From: Rhizobium leguminosarum
Lineage (GTDB): Bacteria > Pseudomonadota > Alphaproteobacteria > Rhizobiales > Rhizobiaceae
Direction: 5' to 3'
Assembly: GCF_017876795.1 (NCBI RefSeq)
Contig: NZ_JAGIOR010000001.1
Location: 3,808,501-3,872,500 of the forward strand
DNA: 64,000 nt
This document shows positions 56,391-64,000 of this stretch, one piece after another. The position numbers and the translations under genes are program-made. Within the stretch, counting starts at the first letter, position 1, and the number at the start of each line of letters is the position of its first letter. Below the pieces are notes generated by a model. The model ran no database searches. It was given only the letters and a program-made list of their open reading frames with translations, and was not told the DNA's origin.

Positions 56391-56714
56391 ATGAAAAAAA
56401 TCGCTCTTGCCCTCATGCTCGTGCTCGCCGCATCGCCGGCGCTGGCGATCTCGCGCTACAATCCGCTCACCACGAGCTGCGCCAACGTGCGTGCCGCCAT
56501 CCACAATCAGGGCGCCGTTATCTTCCGCTACCAGTCCCCCCGCGGTTTGCCGCTTTACGATCGCTATGTTCGCAACAGCAATTATTGTGATGCGACCGAA
56601 TATGCGGAATGGACGCATATTCCCCCGAAAGACAATCCCCGCTGCGCGGTCCTGAACTGCCAGAACATCGACAACCTTGACGGGATGCTGTTCGTTCCGC
56701 ATTATCAACTCTGA
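56391..56714 (+). CDS. Exported hypothetical protein
   Basis: 107 residues. The signal peptide is MKKIALALMLVLAASPALA, followed by a mature part with four Cys (TTSCANVRAAIHNQG, NSNYCDATEYAEWTHIPPKD, NPRCAVLNCQNID). Probably periplasmic and disulfide-bonded. A GGAGGA ribosome site lies nearby. Function unknown. Confidence 0.75.
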   Translation: MKKIALALMLVLAASPALAISRYNPLTTSCANVRAAIHNQGAVIFRYQSPRGLPLYDRYVRNSNYCDATEYAEWTHIPPKDNPRCAVLNCQNIDNLDGMLFVPHYQL

Positions 56715-57186
56715 TGGTTTCGCCGTCCTGGCGGTCGCAGGAACGGTGCGTCTTTCGCGTTTGCGAAAGGTCCCGGCTCAATCCCGCGCTGCGATTTTTC
56801 AAAGAATGCACAACCAAAAGCTTTAAATTTCCCGTATATCAAAGTTATAGAATAATATCTATATTTCAGCAGCATAGAATAATCGGCTGCCTATTACCTG
56901 CAGACATTTTCCCCTTTTGTTCGTGATAACACCGCGCTCCGTTCCTGCATCCATTAGAAACATCTCATAGCTGAAAGGATCGCGTGGATTGAACGCATAT
57001 CGCGCGCACGTACAAATTGCCCGAACGGGCCGCGATTGTTTCCATGCTGAAAGAATGCTATCCGACATATGCACGCGTCCGCGGCCGCTGCCCGTGCATT
57101 TCGTGCAAATCCCAGTTGTCCTTAGTAAATTGAAACGCCGAAGGCGAGGCGTTTTCCGCTTCCCTCATCTTTCCGGATTCACTCCC
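56715..57186. other. Intergenic region
   Basis: About 470 bases, AT-rich around 56810-56930. No supported gene, RNA or repeat found. It must contain the promoter of the EamA gene. Confidence 0.5.
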
Positions 57187-58023
57187 TTGCCGCTCGACGT
57201 CATTCTGCTCGTTCTCTTCGGCGCCCTGCTGCACGCGACATGGAACGCCATCGTCAAGGCGGGAAGCGATAAACCCCTCGATGCGGCGTTGATCTCGGCC
57301 GGTGGCGCGGTTTCGGCGCTGCCGTTCCTGGCATTCCTGCCGTTGCCGCACAGGGCGTCTTGGCCGTTTATCGGCGTCTCGGCCATCCTGCAATTCGCCT
57401 ATTTCCAGCTGGTCGCCGCTGCCTACCGGGCCGGCGATATCGGCCTCGTCTATCCGCTGATGCGCGGCTGCGCACCGCTGCTGATCGCCGCGACAAGCGG
57501 CTTCATCCTGAAGGAAAACCTTTCTGGCGGCGCCCTTGCCGGCACGATGACGATCTGCGCCGGCGTCCTGACGCTCGCTCTGGAGGCGCGGCGCGGCAAC
57601 AGCCGCGCCGTCATGCTCTCGCTTACCAATGCCTGCGTCATCGCCAGCTACACCTATGTCGACGGCATCGGCGCACGCCTTTCCGGCAATGCGATTTCCT
57701 ACACATTGTGGATGTCGCTACTGCCGCCGGTGCTGCTGTTTTCCTGGGCGGTTTCGCAGCGCGGCACCTTGGCCGTGGCGCGTCATGTTCGTCGCAACTG
57801 GTGGCGCGGCCTGATCGGCGGCGCCGGCTCGATCGCTTCCTACGGGATGGCCCTCTGGGCGATGACGAAAGCCCCGGTCGCAACCGTCGCAGCCCTGCGC
57901 GAAACCGCGATCCTCTTTGCGCTGGTGATCTCGATTACCGTCTTCAAGGAAAAAGCCAGTGCCTGGCGCTACGTCGCCGGCGTCGTCATCGCGATCGGCG
58001 GGCTGGTTCTAAAACTGGCGTGA
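57187..58023 (+). CDS. EamA/DMT-family permease
   Basis: 278 residues if started at TTG 57187 (LPLDVILLVLFGALLHATWN). The frame is open to 56989 but the upstream part is basic and not conserved. Ten hydrophobic helices in two EamA repeats, with VYPLMRGCAPLLIAATSG and APVATVAALRETAILFALVI as family motifs. Inner-membrane transporter of unknown substrate. Confidence 0.82.
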   Translation: MPLDVILLVLFGALLHATWNAIVKAGSDKPLDAALISAGGAVSALPFLAFLPLPHRASWPFIGVSAILQFAYFQLVAAAYRAGDIGLVYPLMRGCAPLLIAATSGFILKENLSGGALAGTMTICAGVLTLALEARRGNSRAVMLSLTNACVIASYTYVDGIGARLSGNAISYTLWMSLLPPVLLFSWAVSQRGTLAVARHVRRNWWRGLIGGAGSIASYGMALWAMTKAPVATVAALRETAILFALVISITVFKEKASAWRYVAGVVIAIGGLVLKLA

Positions 58024-58257
58024 TTATTTGAAACCAAATTCGCGGAGTAATATCTGGAAAAGCTCGCCTGCCGCTCCCTCGTCTAGTTGAATGGTCTGGC
58101 TAAGTTTACCTGGCTCTTGGCGGGCATCTCTTCCGTAAGTTGATATTTGAATTAGTTTTCGACCATCGTATTCGTGGGTGAAAAGCTTCGCGTCAATTGG
58201 ATCATGTAGCTGAAAACGCTGCATTTTTGCCAATTCAAATTTGGTAATTCGTGCCAT
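58024..58257 (-). CDS. Small conserved hypothetical protein
   Basis: 77 residues, MARITKFELAKMQRFQLHDP..., soluble. KLIQISTYGRDARQEPGKLSQTIQLDE resembles short conserved proteins seen in many rhizobia. The stop abuts the end of the EamA gene. Function unknown. Confidence 0.65.
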   Translation of the reverse strand: MARITKFELAKMQRFQLHDPIDAKLFTHEYDGRKLIQISTYGRDARQEPGKLSQTIQLDEGAAGELFQILLREFGFK

Positions 58258-58259
58258 GA

Positions 58260-59084
58260 CTATTCACCCTTCCATTCCGGCAAGCGCTTGCCGAGGAAGG
58301 CGCCGATCCCCTCCTCGGCATCCTGCGTCAGCATATTGTCGACCATCACCCCAACGGCATAATCATAAGCGGCCTCGACCGGCAGTTCGAGCTGCCGGTA
58401 AAAGGCTTCCTTGCCGATCTTCAGGGTGAGAGGCGATTTGCTCGCGATCACTCCGGCATATTTGGAAACGACCTGCGCCAGATACTGCTTCGGCACGATG
58501 CGGTTGACGAGGCCGAAATCCTTGGCTGTGGAGGCGTCGATCGTCTCGCCGGTCAGCAGCATCTCCATCGCCTGCTTACGATGCGCGGCACGGGAAACGG
58601 CCACCATCGGCGTCGAACAGAACAGACCGATATTGACGCCCGGTGTGCAGAAGGTCGAACTATCCGTGCAGATCGCCAGATCGCAGGAGGCGACGAGTTG
58701 GCAGCCGGCCGCCGTTGCAAGCCCGTCGATCTCGGCGATGACGGGCTTCGGCAAATGTGCGATCTTCAGCATCAGGTCGGCACAGGCCCGGAAAGACTTG
58801 TCGAAGAAGCCGGCCCCCTGATCGTCATCGGCGCGATGGGCGGTCATTTCTTTGAGATCATGCCCGGCGGAGAAGACATTGCCGGTCGAGGCGATGACGA
58901 CGACGTGCACATCCGAATCCGACCCGGCCGTCTCAAGCTCGGCCATCAGCCTCTCGAGCAGCGCGATCGAGAGCACATTGGCCGGTGGGTTGTTGGGCAC
59001 GAGGCGCAGCACGCCGTCGCGCAGCGAGCGGATCAGCAGCGCCTCCGCCTTGCCTGCATCCGGGAAGGATACGATTTCGGCCAT
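58260..59084 (-). CDS. Enoyl-CoA hydratase/isomerase family protein
   Basis: 274 residues from ATG 59084 (MAEIVSFPDAGKAEALL). The oxyanion-hole segments are ASTGNVFSAGHDLKEM and GLATAAGCQLVASCDLAI. The catalytic-Glu region has substitutions (STFCTPGVNIGLFCST), as in the enoyl-CoA-hydratase-domain-containing protein 3 group. Exact reaction uncertain. Separated by 2 bases from 58024-58257, same strand. Confidence 0.88.
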   Translation of the reverse strand: MAEIVSFPDAGKAEALLIRSLRDGVLRLVPNNPPANVLSIALLERLMAELETAGSDSDVHVVVIASTGNVFSAGHDLKEMTAHRADDDQGAGFFDKSFRACADLMLKIAHLPKPVIAEIDGLATAAGCQLVASCDLAICTDSSTFCTPGVNIGLFCSTPMVAVSRAAHRKQAMEMLLTGETIDASTAKDFGLVNRIVPKQYLAQVVSKYAGVIASKSPLTLKIGKEAFYRQLELPVEAAYDYAVGVMVDNMLTQDAEEGIGAFLGKRLPEWKGE

Positions 59085-59181
59085 GATGCTGCTCCCTGCG
59101 CTCGATTGCCAGACGGATGTATTGCCACAAGGCGCCGGCAAATTCGAGCAGCATCCGCGCTTTCCGCACGGGCCGTCGCAG

Positions 59182-59412
59182 TCAGCACCAGAACCACGAC
59201 TTTGCTGTCTCTGCCTTTGCCTGCGCACGGGTCAGACCGACATCGCAAAGCTCGTTGTCGGTGAGTTCCGACAGTGTGCGGCGGCTCCGCCGCTTTTCAA
59301 GGCGATGCGCGACGGCTGCCAGCAGCCACCGGCCCCAGCGCGCCGTTCCGTGAACTTTCGACTGCACGGTATCGCGCGGTGTCGCAAAGATCCCACTCAA
59401 CTCCAGGGCCAT
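59182..59412 (-). CDS. DUF1127 family small protein
   Basis: 76 residues. WGRWLLAAVAHRLEKRRSRRTLSELTDNELCDVGLTRAQA is the DUF1127 motif. Proteins of this family act in RNA metabolism and phosphate or stress responses in some alphaproteobacteria. Divergent from the LysR gene. Confidence 0.85.
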   Translation of the reverse strand: MALELSGIFATPRDTVQSKVHGTARWGRWLLAAVAHRLEKRRSRRTLSELTDNELCDVGLTRAQAKAETAKSWFWC

Positions 59413-59507
59413 CTCTTTTTTCCTTTCTTCGACGGATAAAAGATGCGCTGGAGAATGCCGCGAAGGAAGCTTATGGATATTATCACAGGCATAAGGATTT
59501 CTTTGGT

Positions 59508-60359
59508 ATGGCGCTCAACCTCGATCAGCTTGCAACCTTCGTCAACGTCACGGATCTCGGAAGCTTTACGGCGGCGGCCGACAAAGAAGGACTGACGCAA
59601 CCGGCCGTCAGCCTGCAGGTCAAGGGGCTCGAACAGCGGCTCGGCGTCCGGCTGATCGAGCGCGTCGGACGGCGGGCGCAGCCGACCGCAGCAGGTCTCG
59701 ACCTGCTTGTGCATGCAAGACGCCTGCTCCAGGACGCGGGTGCAGCTGAGGAAGCGATGATGCCCTACAGGGATGGCGCGAGCGGCCGCGTGCGCATCGG
59801 CAGCGGCGGCACGGCGTCGATCCACCTGCTTCCTCGCGCCATTGCCGCCGTCAGAAAATCGATGCCCGGTCTCGAAATTATCGTGCGCATAGGCGATGCC
59901 GACGACATTTTGCGCGATCTGGAGGCCAACAGCCTCGACATCGCCGTCGTTGCCCTGCCGGCCTCGGGGCGCAACTTCGAGATCGAACCGTTCTACGAGG
60001 AGGACTTGCTGGCCGTTGCGCCCGCCGGCAGCCTCATGCCCGACGGCGGACCGGACGCCGCCTTCATGCGCGACAAGACACTGCTGCTTTATGAAGGCGG
60101 CAATACGAGACGGGCAATCGATGCGTGGCTGGCCGAACCGGATAACGGTATCCGACCGGCGATGGAGTTCGGCAGCATCGAGGCGATCAAGGAACTGGTG
60201 GCCGTCGGGCTCGGCTGGTCGATCCTGCCGGGACTGGCGCTGAGGCGAGACCGGGCCAGCCTCGTGACGACATCATCGCTGCAACCGAAGCTCACGCGCC
60301 GCCTCGGCATGGTTCTGCGCCGCGACAAACACCTGACACTGGGCTTCGCGACATCATGA
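59508..60359 (+). CDS. LysR-family transcriptional regulator
   Basis: 283 residues from ATG 59508. The N-terminal winged HTH is LDQLATFVNVTDLGSFTAAADKEGLTQPAVSLQVKGLEQRLG. The effector domain follows (IGSGGTASIHLLPRAIAAVR, SLDIAVVALP, FGSIEAIKELVAVGLGWSILPG). Divergent from DUF1127 and enoyl-CoA hydratase genes, which it may control. Confidence 0.92.
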   Translation: MALNLDQLATFVNVTDLGSFTAAADKEGLTQPAVSLQVKGLEQRLGVRLIERVGRRAQPTAAGLDLLVHARRLLQDAGAAEEAMMPYRDGASGRVRIGSGGTASIHLLPRAIAAVRKSMPGLEIIVRIGDADDILRDLEANSLDIAVVALPASGRNFEIEPFYEEDLLAVAPAGSLMPDGGPDAAFMRDKTLLLYEGGNTRRAIDAWLAEPDNGIRPAMEFGSIEAIKELVAVGLGWSILPGLALRRDRASLVTTSSLQPKLTRRLGMVLRRDKHLTLGFATS

Positions 60360-60524
60360 AGTGCCTGCGCGAGTTTAAGGGTTAGGGCCCTTTTCAAACC
60401 CGGCAGGCATGAAAAACGCCCAAGCATCGCAGTCCGCCAACCAACCAATGTGTGGTGTCATAATACCTCATGAATAACCTGTTGTTTTTGCTTTGATTTT
60501 TTTCAGCACGCCGAAACGGCCGAT

Positions 60525-60553
60525 ATTGACCCGATGTCACATTCCCTTTATAC
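60525..60553 (+). promoter_or_regulatory. Sigma-70-type promoter of rplM-rpsI
   Basis: TTGACC (60525-60530), a 17-base spacer, TATACA (60548-60553). Near-consensus housekeeping promoter, about 125 bases upstream of rplM. Confidence 0.65.
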
Positions 60554-60564
60554 ACCGCGCAGAA

Positions 60565-60593
60565 CGCAGCCTGTCCGGGCTGCTTTCTTTTTG
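60565..60593 (+). terminator. Terminator-like hairpin in the rplM leader
   Basis: GCAGCC (60565-60570) pairs with GGCTGC (60577-60582), followed by TTTCTTTTT. It lies just after the predicted transcription start and before rplM, so it could act as an attenuator. Confidence 0.5.
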
Positions 60594-60676
60594 GCATGGC
60601 GCGAGCCTGCCAATTCAAGCAACAAGAAACGCCCTTCAAGCCCTCGGGCCAAGGGTCTCAAAAGAGAGTATTCACT

Positions 60677-61141
60677 ATGGCAACCTTCTCCCAGAAGCCT
60701 GCAGAGGTGGAGAAGAAGTGGGTGATCATCGACGCCGAAGGGCTGGTCGTTGGCCGTCTCGCTTCCATCATCGCTATGCGCCTGCGCGGCAAGCACAAGG
60801 CAACCTTCACGCCCCACGTTGACGATGGCGACAACGTCATTGTCATCAATGCCGACAAGGTCGTTTTCACCGGTAAGAAGTATTCCGACAAGGTCTACTA
60901 CTGGCACACCGGCTTTGCCGGCGGCATCAAGGAACGCACCGCGCGCCAGATCATCGAAGGCCGCTTCCCGGAGCGCGTCCTCGAAAAGGCCGTCGAACGC
61001 ATGGTTCCGCGTGGCCCGCTCGGCCGTCGCCAGATGAAGAACCTGCGCGTTTACGCCGGCTCCAACCATCCCCATGAAGCCCAGCAGCCGGTCGCCCTCG
61101 ACGTTGCCGTGCTCAACAAAAAGAATGTAAGGAGCGCCTGA
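60677..61141 (+). CDS. rplM: 50S ribosomal protein L13
   Basis: 154 residues from ATG 60677 ([20 protein letters not shown]). [39 protein letters not shown] and [34 protein letters not shown] are L13 hallmarks. The frame is open 27 codons further upstream but without conservation. Operon with rpsI, two bases apart. Confidence 0.98.
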   Translation: MATFSQKPAEVEKKWVIIDAEGLVVGRLASIIAMRLRGKHKATFTPHVDDGDNVIVINADKVVFTGKKYSDKVYYWHTGFAGGIKERTARQIIEGRFPERVLEKAVERMVPRGPLGRRQMKNLRVYAGSNHPHEAQQPVALDVAVLNKKNVRSA

Positions 61142-61143
61142 CC

Positions 61144-61611
61144 ATGGCTGACCTCTCCTCCCTGAAGGATCTCGGCACGGTTTCCGAAGCTGCTGCTCCG
61201 GCCCACGTCCGCAAGGTCGATTCGCTCGGCCGCTCCTACGCGACCGGCAAGCGCAAGAACGCCGTCGCCCGCGTATGGGTCAAGCCGGGCTCCGGCAAGA
61301 TCATCATCAACGGCAAGGAATTTGCGGAATATTTCGCGCGTCCGGTGCTGCAGATGATTCTGCGCCAGCCGATCGTTGCAGCTGCCCGTGACGGCCAGTT
61401 CGACATCATCGCAACCGTTGCCGGCGGCGGCCTGTCCGGCCAGGCCGGTGCCGTTCGCCACGGCCTGTCCAAGGCGCTCACCTACTTCGAACCGGGCCTG
61501 CGCGCGGTATTGAAGAAGGGCGGCTTCCTGACCCGCGACAGCCGCGTCGTCGAACGCAAGAAGTACGGCAAGGCAAAGGCCCGCCGCTCGTTCCAGTTCT
61601 CCAAGCGTTAA
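61144..61611 (+). CDS. rpsI: 30S ribosomal protein S9
   Basis: 155 residues. [48 protein letters not shown] and the basic tail ending [17 protein letters not shown] are S9 signatures; the C-terminal Lys-Arg contacts P-site tRNA. Confidence 0.98.
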   Translation: MADLSSLKDLGTVSEAAAPAHVRKVDSLGRSYATGKRKNAVARVWVKPGSGKIIINGKEFAEYFARPVLQMILRQPIVAAARDGQFDIIATVAGGGLSGQAGAVRHGLSKALTYFEPGLRAVLKKGGFLTRDSRVVERKKYGKAKARRSFQFSKR

Positions 61612-61636
61612 TCGCTTCGGACAGACGGAATTACGA

Positions 61637-61662
61637 AGGCCGGGGCAACCCGGCCTTTTTGT
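61637..61662 (+). terminator. rplM-rpsI terminator
   Basis: AGGCCGGG/CCCGGCCT stem with a GCAA loop followed by TTTT, 25 bases after rpsI. Confidence 0.92.
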
Positions 61663-61907
61663 TTGCGCGGTTTAAGCCACGAAAGGGTGCCGGACAAAGG
61701 ACGGCCGCTCGATGATAACCAGCGGCCGTCATCCGAACGATTGCTTGAAATCTGCCCGATCCTCGCCTACCCCTTTCTGCGCGCGAGCGGATCGGCCAAT
61801 TCCTTCGCGCAGATCCCTGCCCGACGCTCCGGCGTGAACGGCGATCCTGCGATGCTGCGTCCGCGTCGGATGCGACATTGGTTTTGCGACCGAAAAAGGA
61901 GCATGAC

Positions 61908-62870
61908 TTGGCGAACAGATCGATTGACCACGCCTTCACGGCGACCAGCCTCACATCAGCCGCCGGCGACCCGACCTTTGCCGGAGCGCTGTCCTTCATG
62001 CGCCGCCGCTTCACCAAGGAACTCGCCGGCGTCGACGTCGCTGTATGGGGTATTCCCTTCGATGCAGCAACCTCGAACAGGCCAGGCACGCGCTTTGGAC
62101 CACAGGCGATCCGGCGCGCCTCGGCGATCTTCGACAATGATCCACAATATCCCTTCAACCGCGAACTCTTCACTGAGATGGCGGTCATCGATTACGGCGA
62201 TTGCCTGCTCGACTACGGCAATCATCAGGATACGCCTGATGCCATCGAACGCCAGGCCAACGTCATCCTCGACAGTGGCGCCTTCCTGCTGACGCTCGGC
62301 GGCGATCACTACGTCACCTGGCCGCTGCTGAAAGCCCATGCGGCAAAACATGGGCCGCTTGCGCTCGTGCAGTTCGATGCGCATCAGGACACCTGGTTCG
62401 ACGAGGACCGGCGCATCGACCACGGCTCCTTCGTGGCACGCGCGGCCCGCGCGGGCATCATCGATCCCGACCGCTCGATCCAGATCGGCATCCGCACCCA
62501 TGCGCCGGATGATTGCGGCATCAATATTCTCTACGGCCATCAGGTCGAGGAGATGAGCGCCAGCGACATCGCCTCGGCGATCATCTCGCATACGCGCGGC
62601 GCGCCCGCCTATCTCACCTTCGATATCGATTGCCTCGATCCGGCCTTTACGCCGGGCACCGGCACGCCGGTTGCCGGCGGCCCATCGAGCGCCAAGATCC
62701 TCTCGGTGCTGCAGCGCCTGCACCAGCTCGATATTCGCGGCGCCGATGTCGTCGAGGTGTCGCCGCCCTACGACCACGCCGATATCACCGCCATTGCGGG
62801 GGCAACGGTGGCGATGTATATGCTGGGGCTTCATGCCGAGCGACGCGCCATCGCCGTGTCACAAGGCTGA
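61908..62870 (+). CDS. speB: Agmatinase
   Basis: Ureohydrolase, binuclear manganese enzyme converting agmatine to putrescine and urea. 320 residues from TTG 61908, which has an AAGGAG ribosome site seven bases upstream. Metal motifs are GGDHYVTWP, QFDAHQDTW and TFDIDCLDPAFTPGTGTP. GTRFGPQAIRRAS is a family signature. Substrate within the arginase family is inferred from overall similarity. Confidence 0.9.
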   Translation: MANRSIDHAFTATSLTSAAGDPTFAGALSFMRRRFTKELAGVDVAVWGIPFDAATSNRPGTRFGPQAIRRASAIFDNDPQYPFNRELFTEMAVIDYGDCLLDYGNHQDTPDAIERQANVILDSGAFLLTLGGDHYVTWPLLKAHAAKHGPLALVQFDAHQDTWFDEDRRIDHGSFVARAARAGIIDPDRSIQIGIRTHAPDDCGINILYGHQVEEMSASDIASAIISHTRGAPAYLTFDIDCLDPAFTPGTGTPVAGGPSSAKILSVLQRLHQLDIRGADVVEVSPPYDHADITAIAGATVAMYMLGLHAERRAIAVSQG

Positions 62871-62929
62871 CTTATCATCCCAAAGTGAATCCGGAAACCT
62901 TCTGAACCCATTGAAAGCGCAGGTCTAAC

Positions 62930-63862
62930 ATGGCACCGAAAATCTTCATCGACGGCGAACACGGCACGACGGGTCTGCAGATCCGCACGCGCATGGCTGG
63001 CCGCCGCGATGTCGAGCTTCTCTCCATTCCCGAGGCCGAGCGGCGCAACGCCGCCATGCGCGAGGACATGCTGAACGGCGCCGATATCGCCATTCTCTGC
63101 CTGCCCGACGACGCGTCCAAGGAAGCGGTGCAGATGGTTTCGGCCAACAATAATGTCCGCGTCATCGACACCTCGACCGCCTTCCGCGTCAATTCCGGCT
63201 GGGCCTATGGCTTTGCCGAAATGGACAGCGCGCAGGCCGACAGAATCAAGGCCGCCCGTTTCGTCGCCAATCCCGGCTGCTACCCCACGGGCGCGATCGG
63301 CCTCATCCGGCCGCTGCGCGCCGCCGGAATTCTGCCGGACGGCTATCCGGTCACGGTCAACGCGGTCTCCGGCTATACCGGAGGCGGCAAGCAGATGATC
63401 GCGCAGATGGAAAACCCGGATCACCCGGATGCGATCACCGCGCCGCATTTCCTCTACGGCCTGCCGCTGACCCACAAACATGTGCCCGAAATGACCGTGC
63501 ACGGCCTGCTCGACCGCGCGCCGATCTTCTCGCCGTCGGTCGGCAAGTTCGCACAGGGCATGATCGTGCAGGTGCCGCTGCATCTCGGCGACCTCGCCGA
63601 GGGCACGACGATGGATGGCATTCATGCGGCCCTCGCCGCTCATTATGCCGGGCAGGAGATCGTCACGGTCGTGCCGCTCGCCGAAAGCAAGGCACTGCCC
63701 CGCATCAACGCCGTCGAGCTCGAAGGCAAGGACACGATGAAGCTCTTCGTCTTCGGCACGCCAGGCGGTTCGCAGGTCAATCTGGTGGCGCTGCTCGACA
63801 ATCTCGGCAAGGGCGCCTCGGGCGCTGCCGTGCAGAACATGGACCTGATGCTCGCCTCTTGA
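62930..63862 (+). CDS. argC: N-acetyl-gamma-glutamyl-phosphate reductase
   Basis: Third step of arginine synthesis, reducing N-acetylglutamyl phosphate with NADPH. 310 residues, the shorter type-2 form. [18 protein letters not shown], the catalytic Cys in [19 protein letters not shown], and HKHVPEM. Lies 59 bases downstream of speB; both act in arginine-related metabolism. Confidence 0.96.
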   Translation: MAPKIFIDGEHGTTGLQIRTRMAGRRDVELLSIPEAERRNAAMREDMLNGADIAILCLPDDASKEAVQMVSANNNVRVIDTSTAFRVNSGWAYGFAEMDSAQADRIKAARFVANPGCYPTGAIGLIRPLRAAGILPDGYPVTVNAVSGYTGGGKQMIAQMENPDHPDAITAPHFLYGLPLTHKHVPEMTVHGLLDRAPIFSPSVGKFAQGMIVQVPLHLGDLAEGTTMDGIHAALAAHYAGQEIVTVVPLAESKALPRINAVELEGKDTMKLFVFGTPGGSQVNLVALLDNLGKGASGAAVQNMDLMLAS

Positions 63863-63866
63863 CGTC

Positions 63867-64000
63867 ATGACGCTGGATGCGCTTATCGCCGGCGTGCACG
63901 CATGGTTTGCCGCCGCCCTGCCCGACCATGGCATCTATGCGCTGATGGCGTTTGCCTTCATTGCCGGGCTTGCCCGTGGGTTTTCGGGCTTCGGCGCCGC
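63867..64000 (+). CDS. TauE/SafE family permease (partial, runs off window)
   Basis: 45 codons visible from ATG 63867: MTLDALIAGVHAWFAAALPD, then a hydrophobic helix ending GLARGFSGFGAA. The GFSGFG motif is typical of the sulfite exporter TauE/SafE (TSUP) family. Four bases after argC. The C-terminal part lies outside. Confidence 0.75.
   Translation, partial: MTLDALIAGVHAWFAAALPDHGIYALMAFAFIAGLARGFSGFGA

Overview
The window looks like a chromosomal segment of an alphaproteobacterium of the Rhizobium leguminosarum/etli group. This rests on the one-cluster complex I operon with rhizobial extra genes, the clpP-clpX-lon-hupB block, several copies of RIME-type intergenic mosaic repeats, and an FMN riboswitch placed before a RibN-type riboflavin transporter gene. 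The identification comes from gene content and recalled family features; no database was searched.

Layout. (1) 1-13015, minus strand: the nuo operon from nuoA to a partial nuoL, with two extra genes (a helix-hairpin-helix protein between nuoG and nuoF, a small exported protein between nuoE and nuoD). (2) 13264-13978: two near-identical tRNA-Asp genes and a tRNA-Val. (3) 13956-32343: an 18.4-kb integrated phage-like element bounded by a 25-bp repeat of the tRNA-Val 3' end. It carries a frameshifted tyrosine integrase, one long plus-strand head and packaging operon (portal, fused protease-capsid, connectors, small and large terminase) ending in a tape-measure gene, and a right arm of small unknown genes with a repeated 23-bp motif. 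No tail tube, lysis, replication or classical repressor gene is recognisable. (4) 32344-38503: glutathione peroxidase, methyltransferase, cupin, aldo/keto reductase, a frameshifted ribN with its FMN riboswitch, and hupB. (5) 38709-43742: lon, clpX and clpP. (6) 44222-54393: c-di-GMP enzymes, a cytochrome P450, a pstB remnant, adenylate cyclases and a run of decayed or frameshifted genes. (7) 54356-64000: metY, CoA-binding protein, EamA permease, enoyl-CoA hydratase, DUF1127, LysR regulator, rplM-rpsI, agmatinase, argC and the start of a TauE/SafE permease.

How the parts relate. The nuo genes build the respiratory NADH dehydrogenase. Lon, ClpX and ClpP form the main ATP-dependent proteolysis block. 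The phage-like element is the accessory region. Its structural genes could make and fill a capsid, but as annotated it could not make a complete tailed phage, so it may be a satellite, a GTA-like relic or a decaying prophage.

Caution: eight places in six genes each lack exactly one base, usually in a short homopolymer. This may be genuine decay or a sequencing artefact, and it affects the reading of the integrase, ribN and several small genes.
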